From the NCBI RefSeq assembly GCF_964204645.1, contig NC_134032.1:15872775-15936774 (forward strand): a stretch of 64,000 nucleotides of DNA. Direction: 5' to 3'. The position numbers were made by a program, and so were the translations under genes. Positions 1-11,400 of the stretch are shown one piece after another. This stretch comes from Tubulanus polymorphus. Taxonomy: Eukaryota; Nemertea; Palaeonemertea; Tubulaniformes; Tubulanidae. How positions within the stretch are numbered: position 1 is the stretch's first letter; each line of letters opens with the position of its first letter. A model generated the notes under the pieces. It ran no database searches, was not told where the DNA came from, and saw nothing but the letters and a program-made list of their open reading frames with translations.

Positions 1-38
1 TATCTTATTATCCGTTCACCACGTTTGAGTGTGGTTAT
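1..38 (-). mobile_element. Terminal fragment of Penelope-like repeat
   Basis: The first 38 bases are the reverse complement of 56330-56367 with one mismatch. At 56 kb this sequence is the edge of a palindromic element carrying a hammerhead ribozyme motif. The left edge of the window therefore cuts through another copy of the same element in the opposite orientation. The rest of this copy lies outside the window. Confidence 0.5.
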
Positions 39-326
39 AGTTCTATTCCTTTGATTTGCTACCTGCAGAGGGCGATATGATCCGAAAACGTCGAGTTCAC
101 CGTTTTTGCTAATTAGAAAATTCGGAACCTACTAATTAACCAATTCTAATCATTAGAAAATGTTGTTTGATATCACAAGGGCTCGTATCAGAGGTGCTGT
201 TACTGCAAGCATGGTAATCTGTTAAATCCAGGCTGTACCCAGACACGAGCCCCTGTGGTTTATGGATTTTCGGTTACCATGGCAGAGTTCGAATTAACAA
301 ATTCAACAATGGTTCTTTTCACTTAC

Positions 327-443
327 ATCTTCGTCGGCAATCGGATTCTCGTAGTCACCGGCAACAACGGTCGCCCAACAGACGAGCAAGTACGCCGCAG
401 ACGACGTCAACAATAACAACTTCCGGTACATGACGTAGCTCAT
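327..443 (-). CDS. First coding exon of a secreted protein (partial gene)
   Basis: A 39-codon exon begins at an ATG at 443 and ends at a good donor (GAT|GTAAGT, intron from 326), phase 0. It encodes a typical secretory signal peptide: MSYVMYRK, then a hydrophobic core (LLLLTSSAAYLLVCWATVVA), then GDYENPIADED. Signal peptidase cleavage is likely near VVA-G or VAG-D. A second in-frame Met lies four codons downstream and has a better -3 base. The frame stays open upstream to 563, so a longer N terminus cannot be excluded, but only this Met places the hydrophobic stretch at the N terminus. The next exon must lie left of the window. The mature protein cannot be identified. Confidence 0.45.
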
Positions 444-826
444 TAGTTTATCGATTATTCGTGAATGTTTGAAATTTATAAAACTGAAAAATGGACTCAT
501 TACAGTAAAACACGTGAGATCTTTGACGGTTCTTGGCGACTGCAGCAAAATCGACTTATTCAAATGTAAAGAGTAAAACGGTTCTTTGAGTGAAAGTCGT
601 AGGAATCTGTTTTTACAAATGACGATTTACATTTAGTATTAGAAATATAAATTGGGACTCAAAAATAGAAATGACTTCAGTCATGTGACGACTTTATCCA
701 AATGATGATTTACACTTTAAAATGATATGAATTAGAAATACCGAATACCGAAGACGAAAGAGTTATCTGTTATTTGAAACAGTTTTATATAGATGAGTTT
801 CAAAACAGAAAGAAAGAAAGAAGCAA

Positions 827-896
<70 letters not shown>

Positions 897-1124
897 AGAG
901 GTGTCAGTCGTCTTCATAAACAACTAGGGGCGAGTTTAGTTTAGACGAGGAATTTGGTATCTTAAAAATATATTCGAAATTCCTAGGTTTTTATGGACAA
1001 ATCAGGTCTATTCTAATTCAATTACTGGGTTCGTACCCGGGACACCCCTGTACATCCTCTATTCAGCATCAGGACCACTCTGAATCAGTGTCAGTAATAA
1101 CTTTATTAAGATATCAACATTTCC
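444..1124. other. Non-coding stretch upstream of the secreted-protein exon
   Basis: AT-rich sequence with no convincing gene. It contains the GAAA microsatellite at 805-898 and, from about 1020, one unit of the repeat family with the T-arm-like motif GGGTTCG.ACCCGGGACACC. On the minus strand a weak TATA-like ATAAAT lies near 475-480, about 35 bases upstream of the ATG at 443. Confidence 0.4.
805..898. repeat. (GAAA)n microsatellite
   Basis: About 23 near-perfect GAAA units with one AAGC and one AAAC interruption. On the minus strand it reads as a run of Phe/Leu/Ser codons, an artefact of the repeat. Confidence 0.9.
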
Positions 1125-1395
1125 CCGTACGGTTCTGCCGCTATGCTCATTGTTAGCGGGATTTTCATACACTAACGTTAGTCAACTCTGGCAAGCAATG
1201 GTTACGGAGTATTACTGGAGAGCACGTCGATTGCCAGAGTTGACTTTAGTTAGTGTACGAAAAACCCGCTAACGATGAGCAAAGCGGCAGTACCGTACGG
1301 TCAAGACACCCGTGTACATCCTTTAATCAGCATCATAACCGCTCGGAAACAGTGTCAATAGACCGGGTTCGAACCCCTGTACATGTTCTATTCAG
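1020..1395. repeat. Dispersed about 75-bp repeat with tRNA T-arm-like core
   Basis: Units contain GGGTTCGAACCCGGGACACC (here with small changes), then CCTGTACATCCTCTATTCAGCATCAGGACC and TCTGAATCAGTGTCAGTAATAACT. Copies lie at about 1020-1100 and 1300-1395, with more at 3600-3740, 4130-5060 and 30200. The first MITE copy sits inside this repeat. Confidence 0.6.
1125..1300. mobile_element. Palindromic MITE, copy 1 (CCGTACGG termini)
   Basis: A 176-bp element whose two halves are imperfect inverted repeats. The termini are CCGTACGGTTCTGCCGCTAT and its complement. Inner motifs such as GTTAGCGGGATTTTCATACA and TTGCCAGAGTTGAC also recur in inverted order. It has no coding capacity. Copies 2 and 3 are at 4358-4532 and 1871-2012. 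The mobilising transposase family cannot be named from the sequence. Confidence 0.7.
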
Positions 1396-1870
1396 CATCA
1401 GCATCGTTTTCAAGCTTTTTTTTCACGCGAGAAATTTAGAATCGAAAATCGGAATTTATTATAAATTTCAGTGTCGTAACTTATTCACGGAAACAACGCG
1501 AGAATTAAAACTGTAGATGAATGATAAACGAGTCCCGAGGTTGTAATTTTCTATTCATCCCACCCTCCCTCCTACCCTCAACGGGCAACTTGAAATAAAA
1601 CATGATCATTATTCGTATAATTATTAATATATTGTACAGTAAACAGTTGTTGTACTTGATGCGATAAGATTTTTAGGCAAAATAGAAAATATAAAGGTAC
1701 AAATTGAAAATTGATATTATTTTGTGTGCTTATTTTCTATTTCTTCCATTCTTTGTGACGAGTCGGTCAGAATTTCGGATGCGGCATTATCTCGAATCTT
1801 CTATTGAATAGACGATAAGCGGGTTCGAACCTGAACAGATAAACCAAGGGCCCAGTTTCCACTGGGGCTC

Positions 1871-2012
1871 CCGTTCGGTGCTGCCCCTATATATAACATT
1901 AGCGGTAATTTTAGGAACTAACTCGATGGCACAATGTTCCTACTGCGGCATGCGAGTAATGAATTAGTTCACGTATTCGCCGTCTACGATGTATAGAGGC
2001 AGCACTTGACGG
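1871..2012. mobile_element. Diverged MITE, copy 3 of the CCGTACGG family
   Basis: A 142-bp element from CCGTTCGGTGCTGCCCCTAT to ATAGAGGCAGCACTTGACGG. The termini are inverted repeats related to copies 1 and 2. The interior has GGAACTAACTCGAT facing GAATTAGTTC. It is shorter and more diverged than the other copies. Confidence 0.5.
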
Positions 2013-2597
2013 TTAAGTTTCAAACGGGTTGCGCTGCTTGGCCTTACAAACTATGGCATCCTCCCCCGGCAGGGGTTCGAACCTGATGGATATGCATGCT
2101 TACTCGTCCGTTCTTGGACTACTGGAAAATGATAAGTAATCCATTCTGTAAAAAGAGAATATTGCGTTTCACAGCGTTCGTTCGTTCGTAGTTCCATTAA
2201 AACCTCGCATTCAGGAAGCTGGATATATAGGGTCATTTATATTATGTAACGACTGCGCTGAGAGAAAGTCTTTAAAACGGTCATTTATTAGAATCAATTA
2301 TTAAAATACGAACGGGCATAAATCAAATTTCTCGAGAATTTCGAATCGTGTCAGTTTCGATCGTACGACGACACGCGGCAAGAGATTAATGATCGGGTGA
2401 TCGGCAGCAGGCGATACCGAGCTGGAATCTCAGATCAAAAAAGAAAATGATGCCGATTTTATCTGCTTCACCAAGAAAGTTAGTTAACTCATCTAGGTTG
2501 TCGAACGATACAACCATTTCAAACCATCACACGGCAAATAATATCTAAGATAACCCAAAATGATTTGAATCTTAACTACCATGTCACATATGCAAAT
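2013..2597. other. Non-coding stretch, nothing recognised
   Basis: Mixed-composition DNA without a supported gene, array or terminal inverted repeat. A short GGGGTTCGAACC motif at about 2073 recalls the repeat family described at 1020. Confidence 0.4.
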
Positions 2598-2775
2598 AGT
2601 GAAACCTCGTTATAACGAACTCGAATACAACGATTCATCGGATATTACAAATACAGAATTTCGTCCCAAGTAACAGAATTTCACTATAATTTCATACTGA
2701 ATATAACGAACTATCGGTTATAACAAACATACTTTCTCTGGCTCAGTGAAGTTCCGTTGTAATGAGGTTTCACTG
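2598..2775. mobile_element. Pogo/Tigger-like MITE
   Basis: The left end AGTGAAACCTCGTTATAACG and right end TGTAATGAGGTTTCACTG are inverted repeats. The CAGTGRAACCTCGTTATAAC motif is typical of pogo/Tigger-group Tc1-mariner elements. The interior is non-coding. A clean TA target duplication is not visible. Confidence 0.5.
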
Positions 2776-3600
2776 TGTTCAACAATACACGATGAATTAT
2801 TAGCACACGGATGGAGTCTAGACATTCACATGAATAAATAATGAATTTTGCCGCTATACGTTTCGTGTTACATTGAAATCAAATACATATATTTGAATTA
2901 TTTAGTATAGATAGATATATATATTTTAAAAGTAGACCTACAAGCACTCGACTACACAAAAACAAAACCCTCGTCCTAGAGAGAGAGGAGTCATGGGGAG
3001 AGAGGAAGAGCGTGAGGGAAGGAGAGAGATGAGGAGAAGAGGGGAAGAAAGACAGTGAGGTGAAGAGAGCCAACTCTCTTCACTATCAACCTAGCCAACT
3101 AGAAAAAACGTTCGTTCACTATTTGAGTCCGCGTTTAGCCGTAGAAAATACCAAATTCAGACAGAAAAAAGAAAAGATTCCTTTAGTTTTGGATTTTGTG
3201 ATTCCTGAAGATGAATGCGATTGTAGTGGAGATGTTGAAAATGAATCATTAAAAATGAAGGAAATCATTTCTGGTTTTTTTCTTTCAGAATGCGCGGTTT
3301 TTTTTACTACTCACAATGATCTCAATCCTGTTCGTAACTCCAATGCGAACTTTTCATTAAAAACATTAACTCAGATGATCTTTAGGTTCATATATAGGGT
3401 GAATTTTACGAATAACAATTCAAAGAATTGATTCTGAGAAGAAATTCGGGTTGTTATCTGAATGCACACTAGCGAACCTGGTGGATCCTCGCTTGCCACG
3501 AGTGGAATCATCGATTCCCAGAGTCGAACGTAGAGTCCTCATTCCTGCAACATTCAAAAATCGAGTACTCTTATTTGATAGACGATCGTGCAATCAAGCA
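2776..3600. other. Non-coding stretch with one exon-like segment
   Basis: Contains a purine-rich run (2980-3060) and, at about 3090-3270 on the plus strand, an open segment of protein-like composition ending in an acidic stretch (see findings). No other structure was recognised. Confidence 0.3.
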
Positions 3601-3672
3601 TCAGGACCACTGAACAGTAATAACTGGGTTCCAACCCGGGACACCCCTGTACATCCTCTATTCAGTATCAGG

Positions 3673-4009
3673 ACCCACTCTGAATCGGTATCAGTAATAA
3701 CTGGGTTCGAACTTGAGACACCCCCTGTACATCGTCTATTGCAAGATGTAGACTGAACAGATGCCATATCAGTCACGCAGTTACTTTAACCAGTGTCAAT
3801 TCTGGGGGGTTGGCATGTTAAGTCAGACTAGACAATGCAGGATTTTCAGTCTTCTCAACTCCAAGATAAGATTATAGATTATATATATATAAGATAACCA
3901 ATTATCAACCAAAATGGAATATATTTATTGATCAATAACAAAAAAACAAAACAAGTCAAGAGCAAACAGAATCTTAAGTAAATCTATGAGTAAAGCAACA
4001 CAAAACATT
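3673..4009. repeat. Direct duplication, copy A
   Basis: About 337 bp, nearly identical to 5001-5339, in direct orientation. It includes the T-arm-like repeat, a GGGGGGTTGGCATGTTAAGTC-type motif and an (AT)n tract. The copies differ by scattered substitutions and one or two indels. Confidence 0.85.
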
Positions 4010-4129
4010 CATAACGTATTTACAAATACAAACAAGGTTAATTGCATAGTGGAAATACAAAGAAGGCAATTTGGAAAAGACCTCAAAACTCAAAATCACT
4101 TTCGGTTTTATTTTTTTCTGATACTAGCC

Positions 4130-4352
4130 CCTGTACATCGTCTATTCAGCATCATTGTCAGTAATAACTGGGTTCAGTGTCAGTAATAACCGTGTACATC
4201 GTCTATTCAGCATCATTGTCAGTAATTACTGGGTTCAGTGTCAGTAATAACCGTGTACATCGTCTATTCAGCATCATTGTCAGTAATTACTGGGTTCAGT
4301 GTCAGTAATAACCGTGTACATCGTCTATTCAGCATCATTGTCAGTAATTACT
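4130..4352 (+). repeat. 59-60 bp tandem repeat, four units
   Basis: Repeats of GTACATCGTCTATTCAGCAT followed by CATTGTCAGTAATTACTGGG and TTCAGTGTCAGTAATAACC. It is a local expansion of the dispersed repeat family seen at 1020. Confidence 0.85.
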
Positions 4353-4357
4353 GGGTT

Positions 4358-4532
4358 CGTATGGTGCTGCCGCTATGGTTATTGTAAGCGAGATTTTCAT
4401 AAACTAACGTAAGTCTACTCTGGCATGCTAGGATCACGGAGTATAACTGGACAGCACTTCGATTGCCAGGGTTGACAAACATTAGTGTATGAAAATCCCG
4501 CTAACGATGAGCATAGTGGCAGCACCGTACGG
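4358..4532. mobile_element. Palindromic MITE, copy 2 (CCGTACGG family)
   Basis: A 175-bp element running from CGTATGGTGCTGCCGCTATG to GGCAGCACCGTACGG, with inverted halves matching copy 1 at 1125-1300. It has inserted into the dispersed 59-bp repeat array. Confidence 0.7.
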
Positions 4533-4599
4533 CCGGATTGTACACGGATTCGCATTAACTGGATCCTCTATCCTCATAGTGATCCCACTCTGGATCGGT

Positions 4600-5060
4600 G
4601 TCAGTAATTACTAGATTCGAAACCGGGACACCCCTGTACATCCTCTATTCAGCATCAGGACCCACTCTGAATCAGTGTCAGTAATAACTGGATTCAGTGT
4701 CAGTAACTGTGTACACCCCTTGTACACCCTCCATTCAGCATCAGGACCACTCTGAATCAGTGTCAGTAATTACTGGATTCAGTGTCAGTAACTGTGTACA
4801 CCCCCTGTACACTCTCCATTCAGCATCAGGACCACTCTGAATCAGTATCAGTAATTACTGGATTCAGTGTCAGTAACTGTGTACACCCCCTGTACATCCT
4901 CTATTCAGCATCAGGACCACTCTGAATCAGTATCAGTAATTACTGGATTCAGTGTCAGTAACTGTGTACACCCCCTGTACATCCTCTATTCAGCATCAGG
5001 ACCCACTCTGAATTGGTATCAGTAATAACTGGGTTCGAATTTGAGACACCCCCTGTACAT
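4600..5060 (+). repeat. About 88-bp tandem repeat, five units
   Basis: The unit contains CAGCATCAGGACCACTCTGA, ATCAGTGTCAGTAATTACTG and GATTCAGTGTCAGTAACTGT, followed by GTACACCCCCTGTACA. It belongs to the same family as the arrays at 1020 and 4130. Confidence 0.8.
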
Positions 5061-5339
5061 CGTCTATTGCAAGATGTAGACTGAAAAGATGCCATATCAG
5101 TCACGCAGTTACTTTAACCAGTGTCAATTCTGGGGGGTTGGTATGTTAAGTCAGACTAGACAATGCAGGATTTTCAGTCTTCTCAACTCCAAGATAAGAT
5201 TAAAGATTATATATATATAAGATAACCAATTATCAACCAAAATGGAATATATTTATTGATCAATAACAAAAAAAAACAAAACAAGTCAAGAGCAAACAGA
5301 ATCTTAAGTAAATCTATGAGTAAAGCAACACAAAACATT
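5001..5339. repeat. Direct duplication, copy B
   Basis: Counterpart of 3673-4009. Unrelated sequence follows at 5340. Confidence 0.85.
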
Positions 5340-5900
5340 GAATGAATCAAGGGGAAGACGCAAAGTCTTAACAACATGTTACAATACACATGGAACCGAG
5401 TGCTGCACATTATCAGTTCCATCACAAAACAACATCATCAACACTTATAAATCAATCTAAGATATTTAAACAGTTTTATTTTCATTAGAACAAAAATAAG
5501 AATATAATTGAACATTATCGGATACAAGTTGTTCAAGTCACAGAAAAAAGAATTCCCCAGAAGTCGTGACACTGATTACAGATAGAGTGAGTCTCTGCAG
5601 CAGTGAACAGTACTCAGTCTATGAATATCCTCGATGCATGAAGTCAAAATCTGAGTTTACATCCTCAACAGTGAAATACAACATCTCAACATTTATTTAC
5701 AAAAGATAAAACGCAAAGTCGAAATAAACAAACACAGACATAAGTCAAGAACAGGACACAACCAAAACAAGATGTCCAAAAATTCCAAATATGCGGTAAT
5801 GAATTCTCAAGTAGTGCAAACATGCAGGAATTTATTTACAAAATTATTTACAAACGATAAAACGCAAAGTCGTAATAAACAAACACAGACATAGGACACA
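5340..5900. other. Non-coding stretch between duplication and minisatellite
   Basis: AT-rich sequence with no recognised gene. A motif at about 5700-5760 (ACGCAAAGTCGAAATAAACA) recurs at 5860-5890, so local duplication has also occurred here. Confidence 0.35.
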
Positions 5901-6165
5901 CCCAAAACAAGATGTCCGTATGTGAGAAAGAATTCTCTAGAAGTGCGGACACGCGGGAATGAATTCTCCAGTAGTCCGAACACGCGAATGTATTCCCCAG
6001 AAGTCCGAACACGCGAATGTATTCTCCAGAAGTCCGAACACACAAATGTATTCTCCTGAAGACAGAACACGCGAATGAATTCTCCAGTAGTCTGAACACG
6101 CGGATGTATTCTACTGGAGACGGAACACGCGGATGTATTCTTCAGTAGTCTGAACACTTGAATAG
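5900..6165. repeat. About 28-bp minisatellite (GAACACGCG..TGTATTC)
   Basis: About nine degenerate units resembling GTCCGAACACGCGAATGTAT plus TCCCCAGAA. A second block lies at 6840-7140, consistent with the larger duplication of this region. Confidence 0.8.
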
Positions 6166-6167
6166 AT

Positions 6168-7152
6168 TCTCCAAGTTCCAGCCTCCTAATGTAGCCATCT
6201 GAATCTTACTATTTCAACATGACTTCAAACATTTTCACCTAGAAGACAAATTAAACATCAAATAAATTAAGGATATTTTCAACAGCAGAAAAATCATTAA
6301 CATGTCATTTATCGATTACAATTTATACCTGATTCATATTCCGGGACTTTATTTTCTGGTAACAACAGAAAACCTTTCTACAACAACAAAACATGAAATA
6401 TGAATGACCATCTTCATTTTTGAGACCCTTCCTACTTAGAAATTCATTTCAATTATACCTGATTTATAGTCAAATTCAGATGTATGACTGATCCTTGTTG
6501 GCAGGACTTATAGTAAACTGTGCTCTTGAATTGGAAGCATCTCTGTAAACTGTGAACTTCCTTTTCTCTGGACTTTCGACAATGATATCTTTAAATTGAT
6601 ATCTCCGTTAAGGCGTTTCCACTTTCTGCGGTAAGGCATGTCTAATGACAGAAATCATTTCGCCTTCCTACAACAACAATACATGAAATATAGATTACCT
6701 TCTTCATTTTTAGACCCTTCCTACTTAGAAATTGTGTTTAAATTATACCTGATTTATAGTCAAATTCAGATGTATGACTGATGCTTGTTGTGGTGGAACT
6801 TATAGTAAACTGTGCCCTTGAATTGCATATAATATACAAAGAACTCTGAACACGCAAACATATTATCCAGAAGACAGAACACGCGGATGTATTCTTCAGT
6901 AGGCCGAACACACGACTGGATTCTCCAAGTTCCAGCCTCCAAATGTAGCCATCTGAATCATACAATTTCAACATGACTTCACAAATCTTCAGTCTAAACA
7001 CGCGAATGTATTCCCCAGAAGTCTGAACACGAGAATGAATTCTCCTGAAGTCTGAACACGAGAATGTATTCTCCTGAAGTCCGAACACGAGAATGTATTC
7101 TCCTGAAGTCTGAACACGCGGATGTATTCTTCAGTAGTCTGAACACGCGAAT
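6168..7152. repeat. Segmental duplication, unit 1 of exon-like cluster
   Basis: This unit is repeated in the same order at 7153-8113. Shared landmarks include GATTCTCCAAGTTCCAGCCT (6171 and 7156), exon-like blocks at 6337-6391 versus 7413-7483, micro-exon-like blocks at about 6411-6435 versus 7520-7541, and larger blocks at 6464-6672 versus 7573-7785. Each block is bounded on the minus strand by AG and GT. Unit 1 lacks the start exon and has an in-frame stop in its larger block, so it looks decayed. Confidence 0.6.
6840..7140. repeat. About 28-bp minisatellite, second block
   Basis: Units like CTGAACACGAGAATGTATTC + TCCTGAAGT, of the same family as 5900-6165. Confidence 0.8.
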
Positions 7153-7860
7153 AGATTCTCCAAGTTCCAGCCTCCTAATGTAGCCATCTGAATCTTACTA
7201 TTTCAACATGACTTCAAACATTTTCACCTAGAAGACAAATTAAACATCAAATATTAAGGATAGTTTCAACAGTCAATAAATCGTTAACATGTTATTTAAC
7301 GATTACAATTTATACCTGATTCAAAGTCAGTTCAGACTAATGTTCATGTTAAATATGAATAAATCATCATTTTTTAAGCTTGAAAACATTATGAATACAA
7401 TTCTAATATTTACCTGATTTAGAGTCATTTCAGACGAATGACTTGTTTTGTCCTCTGTAACTTTGTTCTGGTAACGACAGAAACCTTTCTACAATGATAA
7501 AACATGAAATATAAATTACCGTCTTCATTTTTGAGATCCTTCCTACTTAGAAATTGTGTTTCAATTATACCTGATTTATAGTCAAATTCAGATGTATGAC
7601 TGATCCTTGTTGGCAGGACGTATAGTAAACTGTGCTCTTGGATTGAAAGCATCTCTGTAAACTGCCAACTTCCTTTACTCTGGAGTTTCGACAATGATAT
7701 CTTTAAATTGATATCTCCGTTAAGGCGTTTCCACTTTCTGCGGTAAGGCATGTCTAATGACAGAAATCCCTTCGCCTTCCTACAACAACAATACATGAAA
7801 TATAGATTACCTTCTTCATTTTTAGACCCTTCCTCATCAGAAATTGTGTTTAAATTATAC

Positions 7861-8113
7861 CTGATTTATAGTCAAATTCAGATGTATGACTGATCCTTGT
7901 TGTGGTGGAACTTATAGTAAACTCTTGAATTGGAAGCATCTCTGTAAACTGCCAACTTCCTTTTCTCTGGACTTTCTTGTATTCAACAATGATATCTTTA
8001 CATGTCATTGTTTTCTCTGAGCTCTTGTTTACATTGTTTATATTTTCATTTGCAATTAATTGTTTTTTTCCATGACAAACAATAATAACACGAATGTCAC
8101 AAACAGCTGACAT
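7861..8113 (-). CDS. Start exon of unknown gene with duplicated downstream exons
   Basis: An 84-codon exon starts at ATG 8113 and ends at donor TCAG|GTATAA (phase 1). It encodes MSAVCDIRVIIVCHGKKQLI, a lysine/asparagine-rich middle, then KGSWQFTEMLPIQEF and SHTSEFDYKS at the end. The last third is homologous to a downstream block at 7573-7785, which reads GFLSLDMPYRRKWKRL, then KGSWQFTEML and SHTSEFDYKS. That block has its own acceptor (TTGTTGTAG) and donor. Between them lies a 22-nt micro-exon-like block (GAAGGGTCTAAAAATGAAGA..) that recurs four times. Joining the start exon to either next block in phase 1 meets an early stop. This is therefore a gene with unusual or alternative splicing, or a decaying one. 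No domain was recognised. Confidence 0.35.
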
Positions 8114-8450
8114 TTTACCTCAATGAACCCGCGGGTGTCTTCATGTTTTTAGTGCCATTTCATGCAAGTGCTTTAGTGTATGGACGCATGCTAAGTGCAA
8201 GTGCTTTAGTGAGAGACATCAGGTGTAAAGTGAGATGTCAATTGTTTTCGCCGGCGTTCACGATGATCGCGATCATCTCTTTTACAGCGATACAACCTGG
8301 AAAGAATCAACTTCGATAGTTTTAAGCTTTGTAACCTCAGGTTCAGCATGGTCAGACCTGATAGAACCTATTTTACTCCACAAGCAGTGAAGTAATATGC
8401 ACAAAAACACCACAGAAATCAGCATCAGAGATTTTCCTCAATGAAAATGC
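8114..8450. other. Region upstream of the 8.1-kb start exon
   Basis: Presumed 5' flank of the minus-strand exon. It contains a short local repeat of AAGTGCTTTAGTG (8167 and 8199). No TATA box or clear initiator was recognised. Confidence 0.3.
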
Positions 8451-8451
8451 T

Positions 8452-11400
8452 TGACATTTTAAGAAGGCACAAAAAGGAAAGGAAATTCAAAGACTCAATA
8501 TCACCGGAGTCAATCAATAAACATAGAGCAGTAACCAGCAGCAATGAAACAAGTGTCTTCACTTAAAAAATCAGTTTATGTAATATTTATACTGGACATT
8601 TCAAGAAGGCATGAAAAGGAAAGCACTCAAAGACTCAATATCCACGTAGTCAATCAATAAACATAGAGCAGTAACCAGCAGCAATGAAACAAGTGTCATC
8701 ACTTACAATAAATCAGTTTATGTAATATTCATACTCGACATTTCAAGAAGGCATGAAAAGGAAAGCACGCAAAGACTCAATATCACCGTAGTCAATCAAT
8801 AAACATAGAGCAGTAACCAGCAGCAATGAAACAAGTGTCTTCACTTAAGAAATCAGTTTATGCAATATTCATACTCGACATTTCAAGAAGGCATGAAAAG
8901 GAAAGCACTCAGACTCAATATCACCTTGAGGTCAATCAATAAACATAGAGCAGTAACCAGCAGCAATGAAACAAGTGTCATCACTTACAATAGATCAGTT
9001 TATGTAATATTTATACTCGTCATTTCAAGAAGGCATGAAAAGGAAAGCACTCAAAGACTCAATATCACCGGAGTCAATCGATAAACATAGAGCAGTAACC
9101 AGCAGCAATGAAACAAGTGTCTTACTTAGAATAAATCAGTTGATGCAATATTCATACTCGTCATTTCAAGAAGGCATGAAAAGGAAAGCACTCAAAGACT
9201 CAATATCACTGGAGTCAATCAGTAAACATAGAGCAGTAACCAGCAGCAATGAAACAAGTGTCATCACTTACAATAAATCAGTTTATGTAATATTTATACT
9301 CAACATTTCAAGAAGGCATGAAAAGAAAAGGACTCAAAAGACTCAATATCACCGTAGTCAATCAATAAACATAGAGCAGTAACCAGCAGCAATGAAACAA
9401 GTGTCATCACTTAGAATAAATCAGTATATGTAATATTCATACTCGTCATTTCAAGAAGGCATGAAAAGGAAAGCACTCAAAGACTCAATATCACCGTAGT
9501 CAATCGATAAACATAGAGCAGTAACCAGCAGCAATGAAACAAGTGTCATCACTTAGAATAAATCAGTTTATGCAATATTCATACTCGTCATTTCAAGAAG
9601 GCATGAAAAGGAAAGCACTCAAAGACTCAATATCACCGGAGTCAATCGATAAACATAGAGCAGTAACCAGCAGCAATGAAACAAGTGTCTTACTTAGAAT
9701 AAATCAGTTTATGCAATATTCATACTCGTCATTCCAAGAAGGCATGAAAAGGAAAGCACTCAAAGACTCAATATCACCGGAGTCAATCAATAAACATCGA
9801 GCAGTAACCAGCAGCAATGAAACAAGTGTCATCACTTACAATAAATCAGTTTATGTAATATTTATACTCGACATTTCAAGAAGGCATGAAAAGAAAAGGA
9901 CTCAAAAGACTCAATATCACCGGAGTCAATCAATAAACATAGAGCAGTAACCAGCAGCAATGAAACAAGTGTCTTCACTAATAATAAATCAGTTTATGTA
10001 ATATTTATACTCGTCATTTCAAGAAGGCATGAAAAGGAAAGCACTCAAAGATTCAATATCACCGGAGTCAATCGATAAACATAGAGCAGTAACCAGCAGC
10101 AATGAAACAAGTGTCTTCACTAATAATAAATCAGTTTATGTAATATTTATACTCGTCATTTCAAGAAGGCATGAAAAGGAAAGCACTCAAAGACTCAATA
10201 TCACCGGAGTCAATCGATAAACATAGAGCAGTAACCAGCAGCAATGAAACAAGTGTCATCACTTACAATAAATCAGTTTATGTAATATTTATACTCGTCA
10301 TTTCAAGAAGGCATGAAAAGAAAAGGACTCAAAGACTCAATATCACCGTAGTCAATCAATAAACATAGAGCAGTAACCAGCAGCAATGAAACAAGTGTCT
10401 TCACTAATAATAAATCAGTTTATGTAATATTTATACTCGTCATTTCAAGAAGGCATGAAAAGGAAAGCACTCAAAGACTCAATATCCCCGTAGTCAATCA
10501 ATAAACATAGAGCAGTAACCAGCAGCAATGAAACAAGTGTCTTCACTAATAATAAATCAGTTTATGTAATATTTATACTCGTCATTTCAAGAAGGCATGA
10601 AAAGGAAAGCACTCAAAGACTCAATATCACCTTGTAGTCAATCAATAAACATAGAGCAGTAACCAGCAGCAATGAAACAAGTGTCTTCACTAATAATAAA
10701 TCAGTTTATGTAATATTTATACTCGTCATTTCAAGAAGGCATGAAAAGGAAAGCACTCAAAGACTCAATATCACCGGAGTCAATCGATAAACATAGAGCA
10801 GTAACCAGCAGCAATGAAACAAGTGTCTTCACTAATAATAAATCAGTTTATGTAATATTTATACTCGTCATTTCAAGAAGGCATGAAAAGGAAAGCACTC
10901 AAAGACTCAATATCACCTTGTAGTCAATCAATAAACATAGAGCAGTAACCAGCAGCAATGAAACAAGTGTCATCACTTACAATAAATCAGTATATGTAAT
11001 ATTTATACTCGTCATTTCAAGAAGGCATGAAAAGGAAAGCACTCAAAGACTCAATATCACCGGAGTCAATCGATAAACATAGAGCAGTAACCAGCAGCAA
11101 TGAAACAAGTGTCATCACTTACAATAAATCAGTTTATGTAATATTTATACTCGTCATTTCAAGAAGGCATGAAAAGAAAAGGACTCAAAGACTCAATATC
11201 CGCGTAGTCAATCAATAAACATAGAGCAGTAACCAGCAGCAATGAAACAAGTGTCTTCACTAATAATAAATCAGTTTATGTAATATTTATACTCGTCATT
11301 TCAAGAAGGCATGAAAAGGAAAGCACTCAAAGACTCAAAGACTCAACATCACCGGAGTCAATCAATAAACATAGAGCAGTAACCAGCAGCAATGAAACAA

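Noticed and set aside
2060-2095. GGGGTTCGAACC as the T-arm of a tRNA gene
   Set aside because: No acceptor stem, D-arm or anticodon arm can be folded around it.
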